From a bacterium (GTDB lineage: Bacteria > Zhuqueibacterota > QNDG01 > JAGLOF01), in assembly GCA_016934955.1 (NCBI GenBank), contig JAFGRY010000033.1, forward strand, positions 38,076 through 102,075: a stretch of DNA of 64,000 nt. Direction: 5' to 3'. The notes beneath the pieces are model-generated. The model had not been told where the DNA came from. It ran no database searches and worked only from the letters and a program-made list of their open reading frames with translations. Shown piece by piece: positions 1 to 8,225 of this stretch. The translations under genes were made by a program, and so were the position numbers. The first letter of the stretch is position 1. Each line of letters starts with the position of its first letter.

Positions 1-1549
1 ATGAACAGACATTGGCTCCCGGCAGATACCCGCTGTGCCCGGGAATGCTTTTCTCGGCGGTTCCGGTCTTGCCGGCGATGGTGATGCCGGGAACAGCCGC
101 CTCCTGGCCGGAGCCGTCCACCACTACGTTGACCAGTACGTTCGTAATGTCTTCCGCCGTCTGCTCTGAAATCACTCTTCTGATCACCCGCCGCCGCGAG
201 GAGCGCAGCACCGTTCCCTGGGGATCGACGATTTTCTTGACCAGCTGCGGTTCCAGCAGTTCTCCGCCGTTGGCCACCGCCGCCGCCATGGAAACCACCT
301 GGAGCGGTGTGGCCGAGATCTCCTGTCCGAAGGAGATGGACGCCACCGAAAAGGGTGTCCACTCATAGACCTGCCTGAGGATGCCGGAGGATTCGCCCGG
401 CAGCCCGACGCCCGTTTTATTTCCGAACCCGAAATCTCTGATATATTTGAACATCAGCTTTGACCCCAGTGTCTGGGCCACCTTGGCGACACCGATATTT
501 GAGGATTTGGCCATCACCTGGTTCAGTGTCAGCCAGGCGAATGACTCTTCATGGTCGCTGATGACTTCATTTTCAAAGCGGTAGGACCCGTTCTCGCAAA
601 AGATCAGGGATTTTGCATTGAATGCTCCTTCTTCGAATGCCGCCGCCAGGGTCACAATTTTAAAAACCGACCCCGGCTCGAAATCCCACTGTACCGCCCG
701 GTTTTTCATTTTTTCATTGAATTCATTCTCCCCATCCCTGCCGCCTCTTCCCACGGCAGACACCATGGCGAGAATCTCACCGGTGAAGGGGTCCATCAGC
801 ACCGCGGTGCCGAAGCGGGCGTTATACCGCCTGACGCCTTCATGTATCTCTTCTTCCAGAATCGACTGCAGCGCATGATCGATTGAGAGCACCACATTGT
901 CACCGGGCTGCGGCTTCTGCACCGGCAGATCGACGGATTCATGGCGCCGGTTCAGTCCGTCTTTCTGCTCAACCGCCCAGCCGTCGACACCGGTGAGCCT
1001 GCTGTTCAGCTGCTGTTCGATGCCCCAGGCCCCTTCTCTCTCCTGGGTGGTGACTCCCAGGAGCTGCAATGCCAGGTCTCCCAGGGGACGGACCCGCTGC
1101 AGGGATTCTTCAAAAATCAGCGCTTCGAATCCGGCCGCCTCCAGCCGCTTCCGCTGTACCAGTGTCAGCCGCTCCCGCAGCGGCAGGTAGCGGGTGCCCG
1201 CATCCCGCTTGAAGAGGGCGTTATACTCTGATTCAGTGCCTCCCAGCACAGCGGCCAGCGAGCAGGCAAGGGCCTGCGTGGTGCCCGGCATATTGGGATC
1301 CACGGCCAGGGACGTCGTCGGCATATCCATGGACAGCACATTCATGTGCCGGTCATAGATCAGTCCCCGCTCCGCGGGAATGATCTTGTACGACTGCCCC
1401 TGCGCCAGCAGTTTCTCCAGCCAGGGTCCTCTGTTTATCACCTGGTAGGAGAACGTTCTGTAGAGCGTTCCGAGCATGAGAAACAGAAACAGTGCGGCCA
1501 GTCCGCACATGCGTTTCTGTTCAGGGGTCAATCGGTTCCGTCGTTTCAT
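1..1549 (-). CDS. ftsI: Penicillin-binding protein, FtsI/PBP2-3 type (partial, runs off the window)
   Basis: Division-specific D,D-transpeptidase that crosslinks septal peptidoglycan in the periplasm. The first 516 residues are in the window; the C-terminus lies beyond base 1. The N-terminus has a short cytoplasmic tail (MKRRNRLTPEQKR) and one membrane anchor. A pedestal domain with the family RGLIYDR motif follows. The transpeptidase domain shows EPGSVFKI (catalytic Ser near residue 293), AKSSN and KTGTAEKS, the three active-site motifs. It starts 31 bases after ftsL in the order mraZ-rsmH-ftsL-ftsI, which is the usual start of the dcw cluster and supports FtsI over other class B PBPs. No PASTA domain can be judged because the end is missing. 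Confidence 0.93.
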   Translation of the reverse strand, partial: MKRRNRLTPEQKRMCGLAALFLFLMLGTLYRTFSYQVINRGPWLEKLLAQGQSYKIIPAERGLIYDRHMNVLSMDMPTTSLAVDPNMPGTTQALACSLAAVLGGTESEYNALFKRDAGTRYLPLRERLTLVQRKRLEAAGFEALIFEESLQRVRPLGDLALQLLGVTTQEREGAWGIEQQLNSRLTGVDGWAVEQKDGLNRRHESVDLPVQKPQPGDNVVLSIDHALQSILEEEIHEGVRRYNARFGTAVLMDPFTGEILAMVSAVGRGGRDGENEFNEKMKNRAVQWDFEPGSVFKIVTLAAAFEEGAFNAKSLIFCENGSYRFENEVISDHEESFAWLTLNQVMAKSSNIGVAKVAQTLGSKLMFKYIRDFGFGNKTGVGLPGESSGILRQVYEWTPFSVASISFGQEISATPLQVVSMAAAVANGGELLEPQLVKKIVDPQGTVLRSSRRRVIRRVISEQTAEDITNVLVNVVVDGSGQEAAVPGITIAGKTGTAEKSIPGHSGYLPGANVCS

Positions 1550-1580
1550 GGTCTCTTTCCGCTGTTGTCCGGCGGGCCGC

Positions 1581-1970
1581 TCACTGCTGCACCGGGAGCC
1601 GGATTCCCGCATAATTGATTGGCCGTCGTTCCCCGGTGCCGCTCTCCTTCCCTACCCCCTCATCGAAGCCGACCACCAGTTCGTCTGTCATGGCCGCGGA
1701 GATGTGGCCGAGACCCCGTGCCGCGACCTTTTCAGCGATGTATCCGGGACTTTTCAGCTGTTTGATCTCGATTTCAAGATTCTGCCGGTAGGCGACAAGC
1801 TGCACCTTTTCTTTTTCAAGTTTGGATTTTTCCCGCTGCATCTTGTTCATCTGCACCCGGCCCAGGAGGTAAAACATGCAGATAAGCATGCCGAGCAGAA
1901 GCGCCGCTTCCCAGATGCGCGGCAGCGACTGTCCGGCTGCAGGTTTGTTCTCGGATGTCTTTCTTGTCAT
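1581..1970 (-). CDS. ftsL: Cell division protein FtsL
   Basis: Small bitopic divisome protein that with FtsB/FtsQ activates FtsWI. It has 129 residues: a short basic cytoplasmic head, one membrane segment at about residues 20-38 (AALLLGMLICMFYLLGRV), then a coiled-coil stretch rich in K/E/Q (residues 40-75) and a tail with the GYIAEKVAARGLG pattern typical of FtsL. Sequence similarity in this family is low, so the call rests on topology plus the position between rsmH and ftsI. A GGAGAAG site lies about 8 bases before the ATG. The C-terminal 30 residues look like a disordered extension. Confidence 0.85.
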   Translation of the reverse strand: MTRKTSENKPAAGQSLPRIWEAALLLGMLICMFYLLGRVQMNKMQREKSKLEKEKVQLVAYRQNLEIEIKQLKSPGYIAEKVAARGLGHISAAMTDELVVGFDEGVGKESGTGERRPINYAGIRLPVQQ

Positions 1971-1988
1971 GGCTGCTTCTCCTGCTTC

Positions 1989-2927
1989 TTACATCTCGCG
2001 AATGCCTGCCCTCAGCCGGGCGCTTCTCGCCCGGGGATTATTCCGGATCTCCTCTTCCCCGGGTCGGACCACCTTGCGGGTCAGCACGGTGAACCGCCAC
2101 CCTGATCCGGGAACGGGTTCAACCTCTTTTTCAAACGTCGGTTCATCACCCCGCAGGAACCGTTTCACCAGCCTGTCCATGAGCGACTCGTAACTGAGCA
2201 CCACCAGGCGTCCCTGCGGTTTCAGCAGCGGATACGATCGTTCGAGACCCATCCTCAGCTGCCCGAGTTCGTCATTGACGGCAAACCGCAGCGCCTGCCA
2301 GACGCGGGCGAATGTCTTGATATGCTGAGCGGGCGGAACCGCCCCTTTGACCGCGGCCGCAAGCGCCGCGGTTGTCGTGATCGGGGATTCGTGCCTCTTC
2401 TCCACAATCCGGCGGGCAATCCTGCGGGATTTTCTCTCTTCTCCGAACCGGTACAGACAGTCCGCCAGCTCACGCTCCGAATACCCGTTCACGATATCCG
2501 CCGCGGACACCGCCGCGCCGCCGTCCATACGCATGTCGAGAGGCCCATCCTCCAGATAGCTGAATCCCCTGCCGGCGGTGTCGATCTGGTAGGAGGAAAC
2601 CCCCAGATCCATGAGAATTCCGTCCACGGCCCCGACTCCCGCCCCGGCCAGCACTTCGTCAATCTTTGCCAGCTCCCCCCGGTACACGCTGAACCTGTCC
2701 ATAGTATGAGAAAACCGATCAGTGCAAAACTGAACGGCATCCGGATCACGGTCAATTCCAATATAACGGGCATCAGCATTCAGGTCGGGCAGGATCGCCG
2801 CGGCGTATCCGCCCCCGCCGACTGTCGCGTCAATGTATGTTCCCGATCGGTTGGTTAGAAGATAGCGCTTTACCTCATCGACCATTATCGGGGTGTGATA
2901 TACTTCATTTCCCTGCTCCGGCTGCAT
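1989..2927 (-). CDS. rsmH: 16S rRNA (cytosine(1402)-N(4))-methyltransferase
   Basis: RsmH (MraW) uses S-adenosylmethionine to methylate N4 of C1402 in the 16S rRNA P-site. The 312-residue length is normal. It opens with EVYHTPIMVDEV, then the SAM-binding motif DATVGGGGYAAAIL (residues about 33-46), GIDRDPDA, and the family motif MDLGVSSYQID followed by RGFSY. The C-terminal part contains RLVVLSYESLMDRLVKRFLR. The family usually has SFHSLEDR here, so SYESLMDR is a local divergence. The start overlaps the 3' end of mraZ by 23 bases, so the two are probably translationally coupled. Confidence 0.95.
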   Translation of the reverse strand: MQPEQGNEVYHTPIMVDEVKRYLLTNRSGTYIDATVGGGGYAAAILPDLNADARYIGIDRDPDAVQFCTDRFSHTMDRFSVYRGELAKIDEVLAGAGVGAVDGILMDLGVSSYQIDTAGRGFSYLEDGPLDMRMDGGAAVSAADIVNGYSERELADCLYRFGEERKSRRIARRIVEKRHESPITTTAALAAAVKGAVPPAQHIKTFARVWQALRFAVNDELGQLRMGLERSYPLLKPQGRLVVLSYESLMDRLVKRFLRGDEPTFEKEVEPVPGSGWRFTVLTRKVVRPGEEEIRNNPRARSARLRAGIREM

Positions 2928-3450
2928 CGGGCTCCTTCTCGACCCATCCGAATTTTTCGATCCGCTCGTCAGAGGTCGATGTTCCGCCGTTCATGTATTC
3001 TTCATAGCGTTTCGGATCCCACACCTCCAGGTAGTCGAACATGCCGATGATGACCGCGTCTTCCCCGATTCCGGCATATTCCAGCTGTCTGGCGGAAACC
3101 GTCAGCCTTCCCTGCTTGTCGCACTTGACCGGCTGGGCCGCATTCATGATCTCATGCATGTACCGCCGGGCCTCGGGATCGGCGTTCCGGTGTCCAAATT
3201 CCCTGCGGATCCGCTCCGCCTTGCGTTTGAATGTCTCCCGGGGATCGATGATCAGGCAGCGCTCCTTGCCTTCGGTGATGTGAAACAGAGGCCCGGATTC
3301 CTTGAAGGTTTTAAAGGCGACGGCATCGTGCTCGGGATTGTCGGTAAACTTGTCCGAATCCATGAACAGTTCCATCATGCAGGCGGACGGTATTCCCAAC
3401 CGCCGCTTGCTGTCGACTGTTACATCATATCTGCCTGCGAAACAAGCCAT
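2905..3450 (-). CDS. mraZ: Transcriptional regulator MraZ
   Basis: First gene of the dcw cluster. MraZ is an AbrB-like (double SpoVT) DNA-binding protein that forms rings and autoregulates the cluster. The two repeats are visible: FAGRYDVTVDSKRRLGIPS near the N-terminus and QPVKCDKQGRLTVSARQLEYAG near residue 112, each carrying the D-x-K/Q-x-R-x-x-(I/V) core. At 181 residues it is about 30 longer than the Escherichia coli protein; the extra length is a charged C-terminal tail (SDERIEKFGWVEKEPDAAGAGK) that encodes the overlap with rsmH. Five phased GGAAT repeats lie 30-75 bases upstream and are the likely binding sites. Confidence 0.94.
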   Translation of the reverse strand: MACFAGRYDVTVDSKRRLGIPSACMMELFMDSDKFTDNPEHDAVAFKTFKESGPLFHITEGKERCLIIDPRETFKRKAERIRREFGHRNADPEARRYMHEIMNAAQPVKCDKQGRLTVSARQLEYAGIGEDAVIIGMFDYLEVWDPKRYEEYMNGGTSTSDERIEKFGWVEKEPDAAGAGK

Positions 3451-3479
3451 GACTGCTCTGCCTTTTCATTACTCAGTTA

Positions 3480-3525
3480 TGGAATCCGCTGGAATTTAGT
3501 GAAATTTATGGGAATTTATGGGATT
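3480..3525. promoter_or_regulatory. Five 10-bp-phased GGAAT repeats: candidate MraZ operator
   Basis: On the plus strand GGAAT, GGAAT, GAAAT, GGAAT and GGATT begin at 3481, 3491, 3501, 3511 and 3521, exactly 10 bp apart; the last two are preceded by TG (TGGGA). MraZ proteins are known to bind short direct repeats (TGGGN in E. coli) with 10-bp periodicity upstream of mraZ. The array sits at and just downstream of the predicted mraZ start site, where binding would block transcription. Confidence 0.75.
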
Positions 3526-3531
3526 CGGTTA

Positions 3532-3560
3532 AATAAACACATTTAATTCTGGAATGTCAA
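3532..3560 (-). promoter_or_regulatory. Predicted mraZ promoter
   Basis: On the minus strand TTGACA (3560-3555), a 17-base spacer and TTTATT (3537-3532). The -35 is preceded by TTTTCCC, giving the same extended block seen at four other promoters in this window. The predicted start is near 3525, inside the GGAAT array. Confidence 0.65.
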
Positions 3561-3633
3561 GGGAAAAGTGAAAAAAAATTAATATGAGAAAAAATTTGCT
3601 TTTATAGCGAATTTCCGTTACATTTACAGCGAT

Positions 3634-4968
3634 ATGACGAAGAACGGCAAAAACAGGCAACCTCTTGTTTTTATCGAGACCTACGGCTGCCAGATGAACA
3701 AGTGCGACAGTGAACTCGTGCAGGGACTGCTCGGTGAACACGGGTACGGCGCCGCGGACTCCATCGAGAGCGCGGACATCGTACTCGTCAACACCTGTTC
3801 AGTACGCAATCACGCCGAAAAACGGGCCCTGGGACGGATTTCCAGCCTCGCCTCCTGGAAACGGGCCCGGCCGGACCGCAAGCTGGGCATTATCGGCTGC
3901 ATGGCGCAGCGGCTGGGTCCGGAACTGCTGGAAATGAAACCGTTTCTCGATCTGGTTGCCGGTCCCGACAACTACAGGGACCTGCCCGGCCTGCTCGCAT
4001 CGGCGGACGCGGCCTGCAGCGCAGAGCTGGACCACCGGGAGCTGTACGACCGCATTCCCGCCCGGCGTCAGGCCTCATTCCAGGCCTGGGTCACCATTAT
4101 CCGCGGATGCAACAATTTCTGCTCCTACTGTATCGTTCCCCACACCCGGGGCAGGGAACGCAGCCGCAGTCTCGGCTCCATCCTGGAGGAGATCCGGGGG
4201 CTCGCCGGCCGCGGCGTGATCGAAATCACGCTCCTCGGCCAGAATGTCAATTCCTATCGTTCCGGCGATGTCCGGTTTCCGGATCTGCTGCAGCGGGCCG
4301 CCGATATTCCCGGGATCGAACGGGTTCGCTTCATGACATCGCACCCAAAGGATCTCTCGAGGGAGCTGCTGGAAGTGATCGCCGCTCATCCGGCCGTCTG
4401 TGAGCATATCCACCTGCCGCTGCAGGCGGGGTCGGACAGGATTCTGGCGGCGATGAACCGCCGATACACACAGGCCCATTACCTGGGCCTCGTCGAAACG
4501 ATCAGGGAGACCATACCTGACGTCGCGCTCACCACCGATGTGATCGTCGGATTCCCGGGCGAGTCGGAAACGGACTTCCGGGAGACCGTCGGCATGGTCG
4601 AGAGGATACGCTTCGACGACGCCTTTACCTACTATTTTTCACCCAGGAGCGGCACCAGCGCGGCCGGCATGCCCGGTCAGGTCGACGATGCGGTAAAGCT
4701 GGAACGGCTCAACCGGCTTATCGCGCTCCAGCGCCGGATCAGCAGGGAAAAGCACGCGGACCTTGTCGGCCGCACACTGGACGTGATCCCGGAACGGGAC
4801 AGTAAACACTCTTCCCGGGAGTGGATGGGCCGGTCACGGGGCAACCATGTGGTCATCTTCCCAAAATCGGGATTCAGCGCTGGTGAAACGGTGGCGGTAC
4901 GGATCGAAGACGGGACCGGAACTTCGCTGCGCGGCGTCCCTGTACTAGAATCGGTAGCGGTTACCTAA
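3634..4968 (+). CDS. miaB: tRNA-2-methylthio-N6-dimethylallyladenosine synthase
   Basis: Radical-SAM methylthiotransferase that converts i6A37 to ms2i6A37 in tRNAs reading UNN codons. The N-terminal UPF0004 domain begins at FIETYGCQMNKCD with cluster cysteines C19, the one in NTCSVRNHAEKRA, and GCMAQR. The radical-SAM cluster is CNNFCSYC (C159, C163, C166). LLGQNVNSY, HLPLQAGSDRIL and TDVIVGFPGE are family hallmarks, and a C-terminal TRAM domain closes the 444-residue protein. QNVNSY and RGCNNFC point to MiaB rather than MtaB or RimO. It is divergent from mraZ. A possible TTGCTT-17-TACATT promoter lies only about 10 bases from the ATG and has no clear ribosome site, so a leaderless message is possible. 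Confidence 0.95.
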   Translation: MTKNGKNRQPLVFIETYGCQMNKCDSELVQGLLGEHGYGAADSIESADIVLVNTCSVRNHAEKRALGRISSLASWKRARPDRKLGIIGCMAQRLGPELLEMKPFLDLVAGPDNYRDLPGLLASADAACSAELDHRELYDRIPARRQASFQAWVTIIRGCNNFCSYCIVPHTRGRERSRSLGSILEEIRGLAGRGVIEITLLGQNVNSYRSGDVRFPDLLQRAADIPGIERVRFMTSHPKDLSRELLEVIAAHPAVCEHIHLPLQAGSDRILAAMNRRYTQAHYLGLVETIRETIPDVALTTDVIVGFPGESETDFRETVGMVERIRFDDAFTYYFSPRSGTSAAGMPGQVDDAVKLERLNRLIALQRRISREKHADLVGRTLDVIPERDSKHSSREWMGRSRGNHVVIFPKSGFSAGETVAVRIEDGTGTSLRGVPVLESVAVT

Positions 4969-4983
4969 AATCCGGAGGACATT

Positions 4984-5325
4984 ATGTGGATCGTACGCAT
5001 GTTACTGGGTGCGTTAATCATCCTTGCCGTGCTTGGTTTTGCCCTGCAGAACACTGAACAGACCGCCTCGGTAATGATCATCAAGTGGCAGTCTCCTGTT
5101 CTTCCCCTCTATATATTCCTCTATTTTGCCTTCGGCGCGGGCATGGTGTTCTGGGCGCTCGTTTCCATATACAACATTCTCAAACTGAAGGGCAATATGC
5201 ACCGCCTGCAGAAAGAAAACAAAAAAATTCGTGATGAACTCAACCGTCTTCGCAATGTTGATATCGATGTGCAGGATACAGACGTGCCGGGCCCGTCAGA
5301 ATCTGAACCCGATTCCGCTGCATGA
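4984..5325 (+). CDS. lapA: LapA-family inner-membrane protein
   Basis: A 113-residue protein with two membrane segments (about residues 4-22 and 38-62) separated by a short loop containing the family pattern FALQNTEQTASVMI, then a cytoplasmic coiled coil (LKGNMHRLQKENKKIRDELNRL) and an acidic tail. This is the DUF1049/LapA (YciS) architecture. LapA works with LapB in LPS assembly in E. coli. Here it stands 15 bases after miaB and 23 bases before lapB, the same lapA-lapB pairing, which supports the name. GGAGG is 6-7 bases before the ATG. Confidence 0.88.
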   Translation: MWIVRMLLGALIILAVLGFALQNTEQTASVMIIKWQSPVLPLYIFLYFAFGAGMVFWALVSIYNILKLKGNMHRLQKENKKIRDELNRLRNVDIDVQDTDVPGPSESEPDSAA

Positions 5326-5348
5326 CCGCACACCTGTGAGGGCTGCCG

Positions 5349-6494
5349 ATGACTGACAACATTTTCCTATACGCTGCCGGGGCGCTGATCCTGATCGCAG
5401 CAGGTGCTGTTCTTCTGCTTCACCGTCGACGCGGACGCACGCGCCCGGGCAGAGAATCCGCCTATATCGAAGCGCTGCACCGCCTTCTGGAAGGCCAGAC
5501 CGACGAAGCACTGGAACAGCTGAAAAAAACGGTGAAGCAGGACAGCGATAACATCATGGCCTATATCAAGCTGGGGGATATCTACCGCGACCGCGGCCTG
5601 CCGGCCAAAGCAGCCAAAATACACCGCAATCTCCTGGTCAGAAGCGATCTGAACGACCGTCAGGTCCGCTCGGTGCTCTTCCATCTGGTCCAGGATTACC
5701 GCAATGCCGGCGCTCTCGACAGGGCCGTGGAGATGGCGGAGCGGCTCATCGAGAAAGACAAACGGAGCCGGGCCTACCAGCAGCTGCTGCTTTCCGTCTA
5801 TGAGGAAAAAGGGGACTGGGACAAGGCCTTCTTCTACCGCCAGAGTCTCAACAAATGGCAGAAGAAATCGGACATGCCCCTGCTCGCTCTCTATAAAATG
5901 CAGTCAGGCATAGCCCATACGAACCTGAATGCCGAACGGGAAGGACGCATCAGGTTTCGCGAGGCCCTGAAACTCGACCGGACATGCGTCCCCGCCTGGC
6001 TCTACTGGGGCGACTCCTACCGGCGCCAGAACCGGGATGAAGACGCCCTCAGGGTCTGGAAAGACTTTTCGGAAAAAGTGCCCGAAAAGGCCTACCTGGC
6101 TTTTTCCAGGCTTCAGCAGGTGCTCTTCGATCTCGGCATCTACGGAGAGATGGAAAAAATCTACAAAAAAGTGATCAGCCGCAAACCCGACACTCCCCAC
6201 GCGCACATCGCCCTGGCAGAACTCTACGACAAACAGGGTGACATCGAGGCGGCGATCAGAGTGTGTGAATCGGTGGTCGACCTTTTCCCGGACTCTGTAA
6301 CAGCCAAGCACTTCCTTGTGGAACTGTACTATGAAAAAGGAGACAGGACAGGCGCGCTGGAAATGGCACTGAAAACCATCAGCAGGGAGATGAACCGGAC
6401 AGAGACATATTCCTGCAGCCAATGCGGGGCAGTATCAGGGGAACCGCTCTGGCACTGCCCTGAATGCAGCGGCTGGAACACCTATCTCTCCTGA
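5349..6494 (+). CDS. lapB: LPS assembly protein LapB (YciM), TPR and rubredoxin-type metal-binding
   Basis: A 381-residue protein with one N-terminal membrane anchor (about residues 5-23), a run of TPR-like helices through residues 35-350, and a C-terminal zinc-ribbon/rubredoxin-like knuckle with CSQC and CPEC spaced by 13 residues. E. coli LapB has the same length (389) and layout; it recruits FtsH to degrade LpxC and so sets LPS output. The preceding lapA gene makes the assignment firm. The final residues (SGWNTYLS) match the usual short tail after the metal site. The gene implies regulated LPS synthesis in this organism. Confidence 0.9.
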   Translation: MTDNIFLYAAGALILIAAGAVLLLHRRRGRTRPGRESAYIEALHRLLEGQTDEALEQLKKTVKQDSDNIMAYIKLGDIYRDRGLPAKAAKIHRNLLVRSDLNDRQVRSVLFHLVQDYRNAGALDRAVEMAERLIEKDKRSRAYQQLLLSVYEEKGDWDKAFFYRQSLNKWQKKSDMPLLALYKMQSGIAHTNLNAEREGRIRFREALKLDRTCVPAWLYWGDSYRRQNRDEDALRVWKDFSEKVPEKAYLAFSRLQQVLFDLGIYGEMEKIYKKVISRKPDTPHAHIALAELYDKQGDIEAAIRVCESVVDLFPDSVTAKHFLVELYYEKGDRTGALEMALKTISREMNRTETYSCSQCGAVSGEPLWHCPECSGWNTYLS

Positions 6495-6517
6495 ACGTGA
6501 CCCTCCGGAACGGAACG

Positions 6518-7327
6518 ATGAAACGACGATTGTACGGTATTCTCACTGTTTTCTGCCTGAGCGGCACACTGGCGGCGCAGAACGTTGAACGGATCGCCAG
6601 TCTTATCCAGCGGGGAGAGATCGCCCGCGCCCGGGCAGAAGTGGAGACCCTGAGCGATACGGACAAGCCCGGTGAGAAGCTGTTTCTGCGCGGCCTGCTC
6701 GCCACGGACGGCCTGGAAGCGGAGACGCTGTATGAACAGCTCTGCCGGACATATCCGGATTACGACAACTGTGATTTCGCCCGCTTCCGGCTGGCGCAGC
6801 TGAAATACGCCCGGGGCCTCTACATTTCCGCGAAAACCGAATTCGAGCGGCTCATCACATCCTATCCGGAATCGCGATACATTCCCCAAAGCCACTACTG
6901 GATCGGCCGCTGTCTCCAGGCTCTCGGGGACGACGATGCCGCCGTCGGCTGGTTTGAAAAGGCGTCCGATGCCTCATTCAGCGGACCGGAAACCGCACGC
7001 ATGGCCGAATCGGCCCTGGACTCGCTGAAGCGGTCGCCCGCGGCCCCGGCCCCGGAGCGGCTTTCCCGTGATGGGGAACAGCGGGAGGCGGCGCGGGAAT
7101 CCTGGACCGTCCAGGTCGGGGCGTTCAGCCGCCGGCAGCATGCTATCCTGCGAAAATCGTTTTTCGAACAGCGGGGGTACGAGGTCCGTCTCGGTTCCAA
7201 GGAAAGGGACGGGCAAACCCTCTACCTTGTCTGGATCGGAGAGTTCGACAACCGGCAGAGCGCCTGGAATTTCGGGGAAGCGCTGAAGAAAAAGTACGAC
7301 ACTCCCTTCACGCTGGTACAACACTGA
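6518..7327 (+). CDS. Exported TPR and SPOR-domain protein
   Basis: A 269-residue exported protein. The ATG at 6518 is chosen because it begins a signal peptide (MKRRLYGILTVFCLSGTLAAQ) ending in a good cleavage site, with GGAACG just before it. Residues 20-170 form TPR-like repeats resembling YbgF/CpoB (YISAKTEFERLITSYPESRYIPQSHYWIGRC). A low-complexity linker leads to a C-terminal SPOR domain (WTVQVGAFSRRQHAILRKS ... YLVWIGEFDNRQSAWNFGEAL), which binds denuded glycan strands at the division site. It follows lapB by 23 bases and may be in the same operon. Its role is probably in cell-wall remodelling; no catalytic domain is visible. Confidence 0.85.
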   Translation: MKRRLYGILTVFCLSGTLAAQNVERIASLIQRGEIARARAEVETLSDTDKPGEKLFLRGLLATDGLEAETLYEQLCRTYPDYDNCDFARFRLAQLKYARGLYISAKTEFERLITSYPESRYIPQSHYWIGRCLQALGDDDAAVGWFEKASDASFSGPETARMAESALDSLKRSPAAPAPERLSRDGEQREAARESWTVQVGAFSRRQHAILRKSFFEQRGYEVRLGSKERDGQTLYLVWIGEFDNRQSAWNFGEALKKKYDTPFTLVQH

Positions 7328-7345
7328 CACCGAGAGGAGCAGACG

Positions 7346-7756
7346 GTGATCCGACACCCGGATCTTCATAAATGGGAATTACGGCTGAAAGGGCTGCTCG
7401 ACAGTCTCGATGACGAACTCGAGCACCGGTACGGTGACGAACTGCCGCTGCACCCCTCCCGGAAAGCCAGGGGGAATACCGCGAACAAGGCCCATGACGG
7501 CCTCTTCGACATCACCGCCAATTTCTCTCTCGGTATCGGCTCGAAAACCGGCAGAAGCTATGTAATCGACATCCACCTGGCCACACTGGAAAAAGTGCCG
7601 GCGGACCTGCAGGAAAAGATCAATGATACCGCTGTCGCCACGCTGAAAAAGAAACTGCCTGAATTCTTCCCCGGTGCCGCGCTGGACATATCCCGGGACC
7701 AGGGCACGATCAGGCTGCACGGCGATCTTTCCTTCACCGGCAGCGCCGGATCATGA
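7346..7756 (+). CDS. Conserved hypothetical protein
   Basis: A 136-residue soluble protein starting at GTG (7346) behind a strong GAGAGGAG site. It has no signal peptide or membrane segment. It shows a charged N-terminal helix (HKWELRLKGLLDSLDDELEHRYG) and a beta-rich centre (ITANFSLGIGSKTGRSYVIDIHLATLEKV) then KLPEFFPGA. I do not recognise the family with certainty. It sits 18 bases after the SPOR gene and converges with the VanZ gene, overlapping it by 6 bases, so it probably ends the lapA-lapB transcription unit. Confidence 0.65.
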   Translation: MIRHPDLHKWELRLKGLLDSLDDELEHRYGDELPLHPSRKARGNTANKAHDGLFDITANFSLGIGSKTGRSYVIDIHLATLEKVPADLQEKINDTAVATLKKKLPEFFPGAALDISRDQGTIRLHGDLSFTGSAGS

Positions 7757-8146
7757 GAGCGCCCGCCGCCGCAGGAGCACCCACCCCGCATGAGCAGCGA
7801 GAATACCCGCCGTATCGGCGAGAAAATCGGTTATGTCACAGTAGCGGCCCGGCACAAAAAACTGGTGCAGTTCATCCAGACCGGCCCAGGCCATGCAGGT
7901 CAGGATCGAAAAGAGAACGGTTCGGGGAGTTCGTGCGCGTCGCCGAAAAAGCATGCGCTGAAAGAGCAGTGCAAAGAGACCGAATTCCAGCAGGTGCAGC
8001 ACCTTGTCCTGGAAGTCGAAAAGCGTCTCGGGCAAAGACGTGGAGGGCAGGGATGACAGCACGAATATCGTTGCAGCGTACACTATTACCGGCAGGTCGT
8101 ATGCCATACATGAACGAGTACCCGGTCTCACCGTCATTTTTCTCAT
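7751..8146 (-). CDS. VanZ-like family membrane protein
   Basis: About 131 residues with four membrane segments. The VanZ core is clear: DKVLHLLEFGLFALLFQRML followed by LDELHQFFVPGRYCDITDFLADTAG, carrying the conserved histidines and acidic residues of the family. VanZ proteins give low-level teicoplanin resistance in enterococci, but most chromosomal members have no known function. The ATG at 8146 is favoured because AAGGGGA lies 7-8 bases ahead; a TTG one codon earlier is also possible. Its ribosome site overlaps, on the other strand, the -35 of the sigma-factor promoter. Confidence 0.82.
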   Translation of the reverse strand: MRKMTVRPGTRSCMAYDLPVIVYAATIFVLSSLPSTSLPETLFDFQDKVLHLLEFGLFALLFQRMLFRRRARTPRTVLFSILTCMAWAGLDELHQFFVPGRYCDITDFLADTAGILAAHAGWVLLRRRALS

Positions 8147-8157
8147 CAAATTTCCCC

Positions 8158-8186
8158 TTGACTCCCTGCCAAATTTCTCTTACTTT
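8158..8186 (+). promoter_or_regulatory. Predicted promoter of the ECF sigma gene
   Basis: TTGACT (8158-8163), a 17-base spacer, then TACTTT (8181-8186), preceded by TTTCCCC. It matches the extended promoter block found at four other genes of the window. The predicted start near 8193 leaves a leader of about 33 bases. Confidence 0.65.
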
Positions 8187-8225
8187 TTATTTATTCTCAA
8201 TCGTTGCCATTAAACGGTATCCTGT

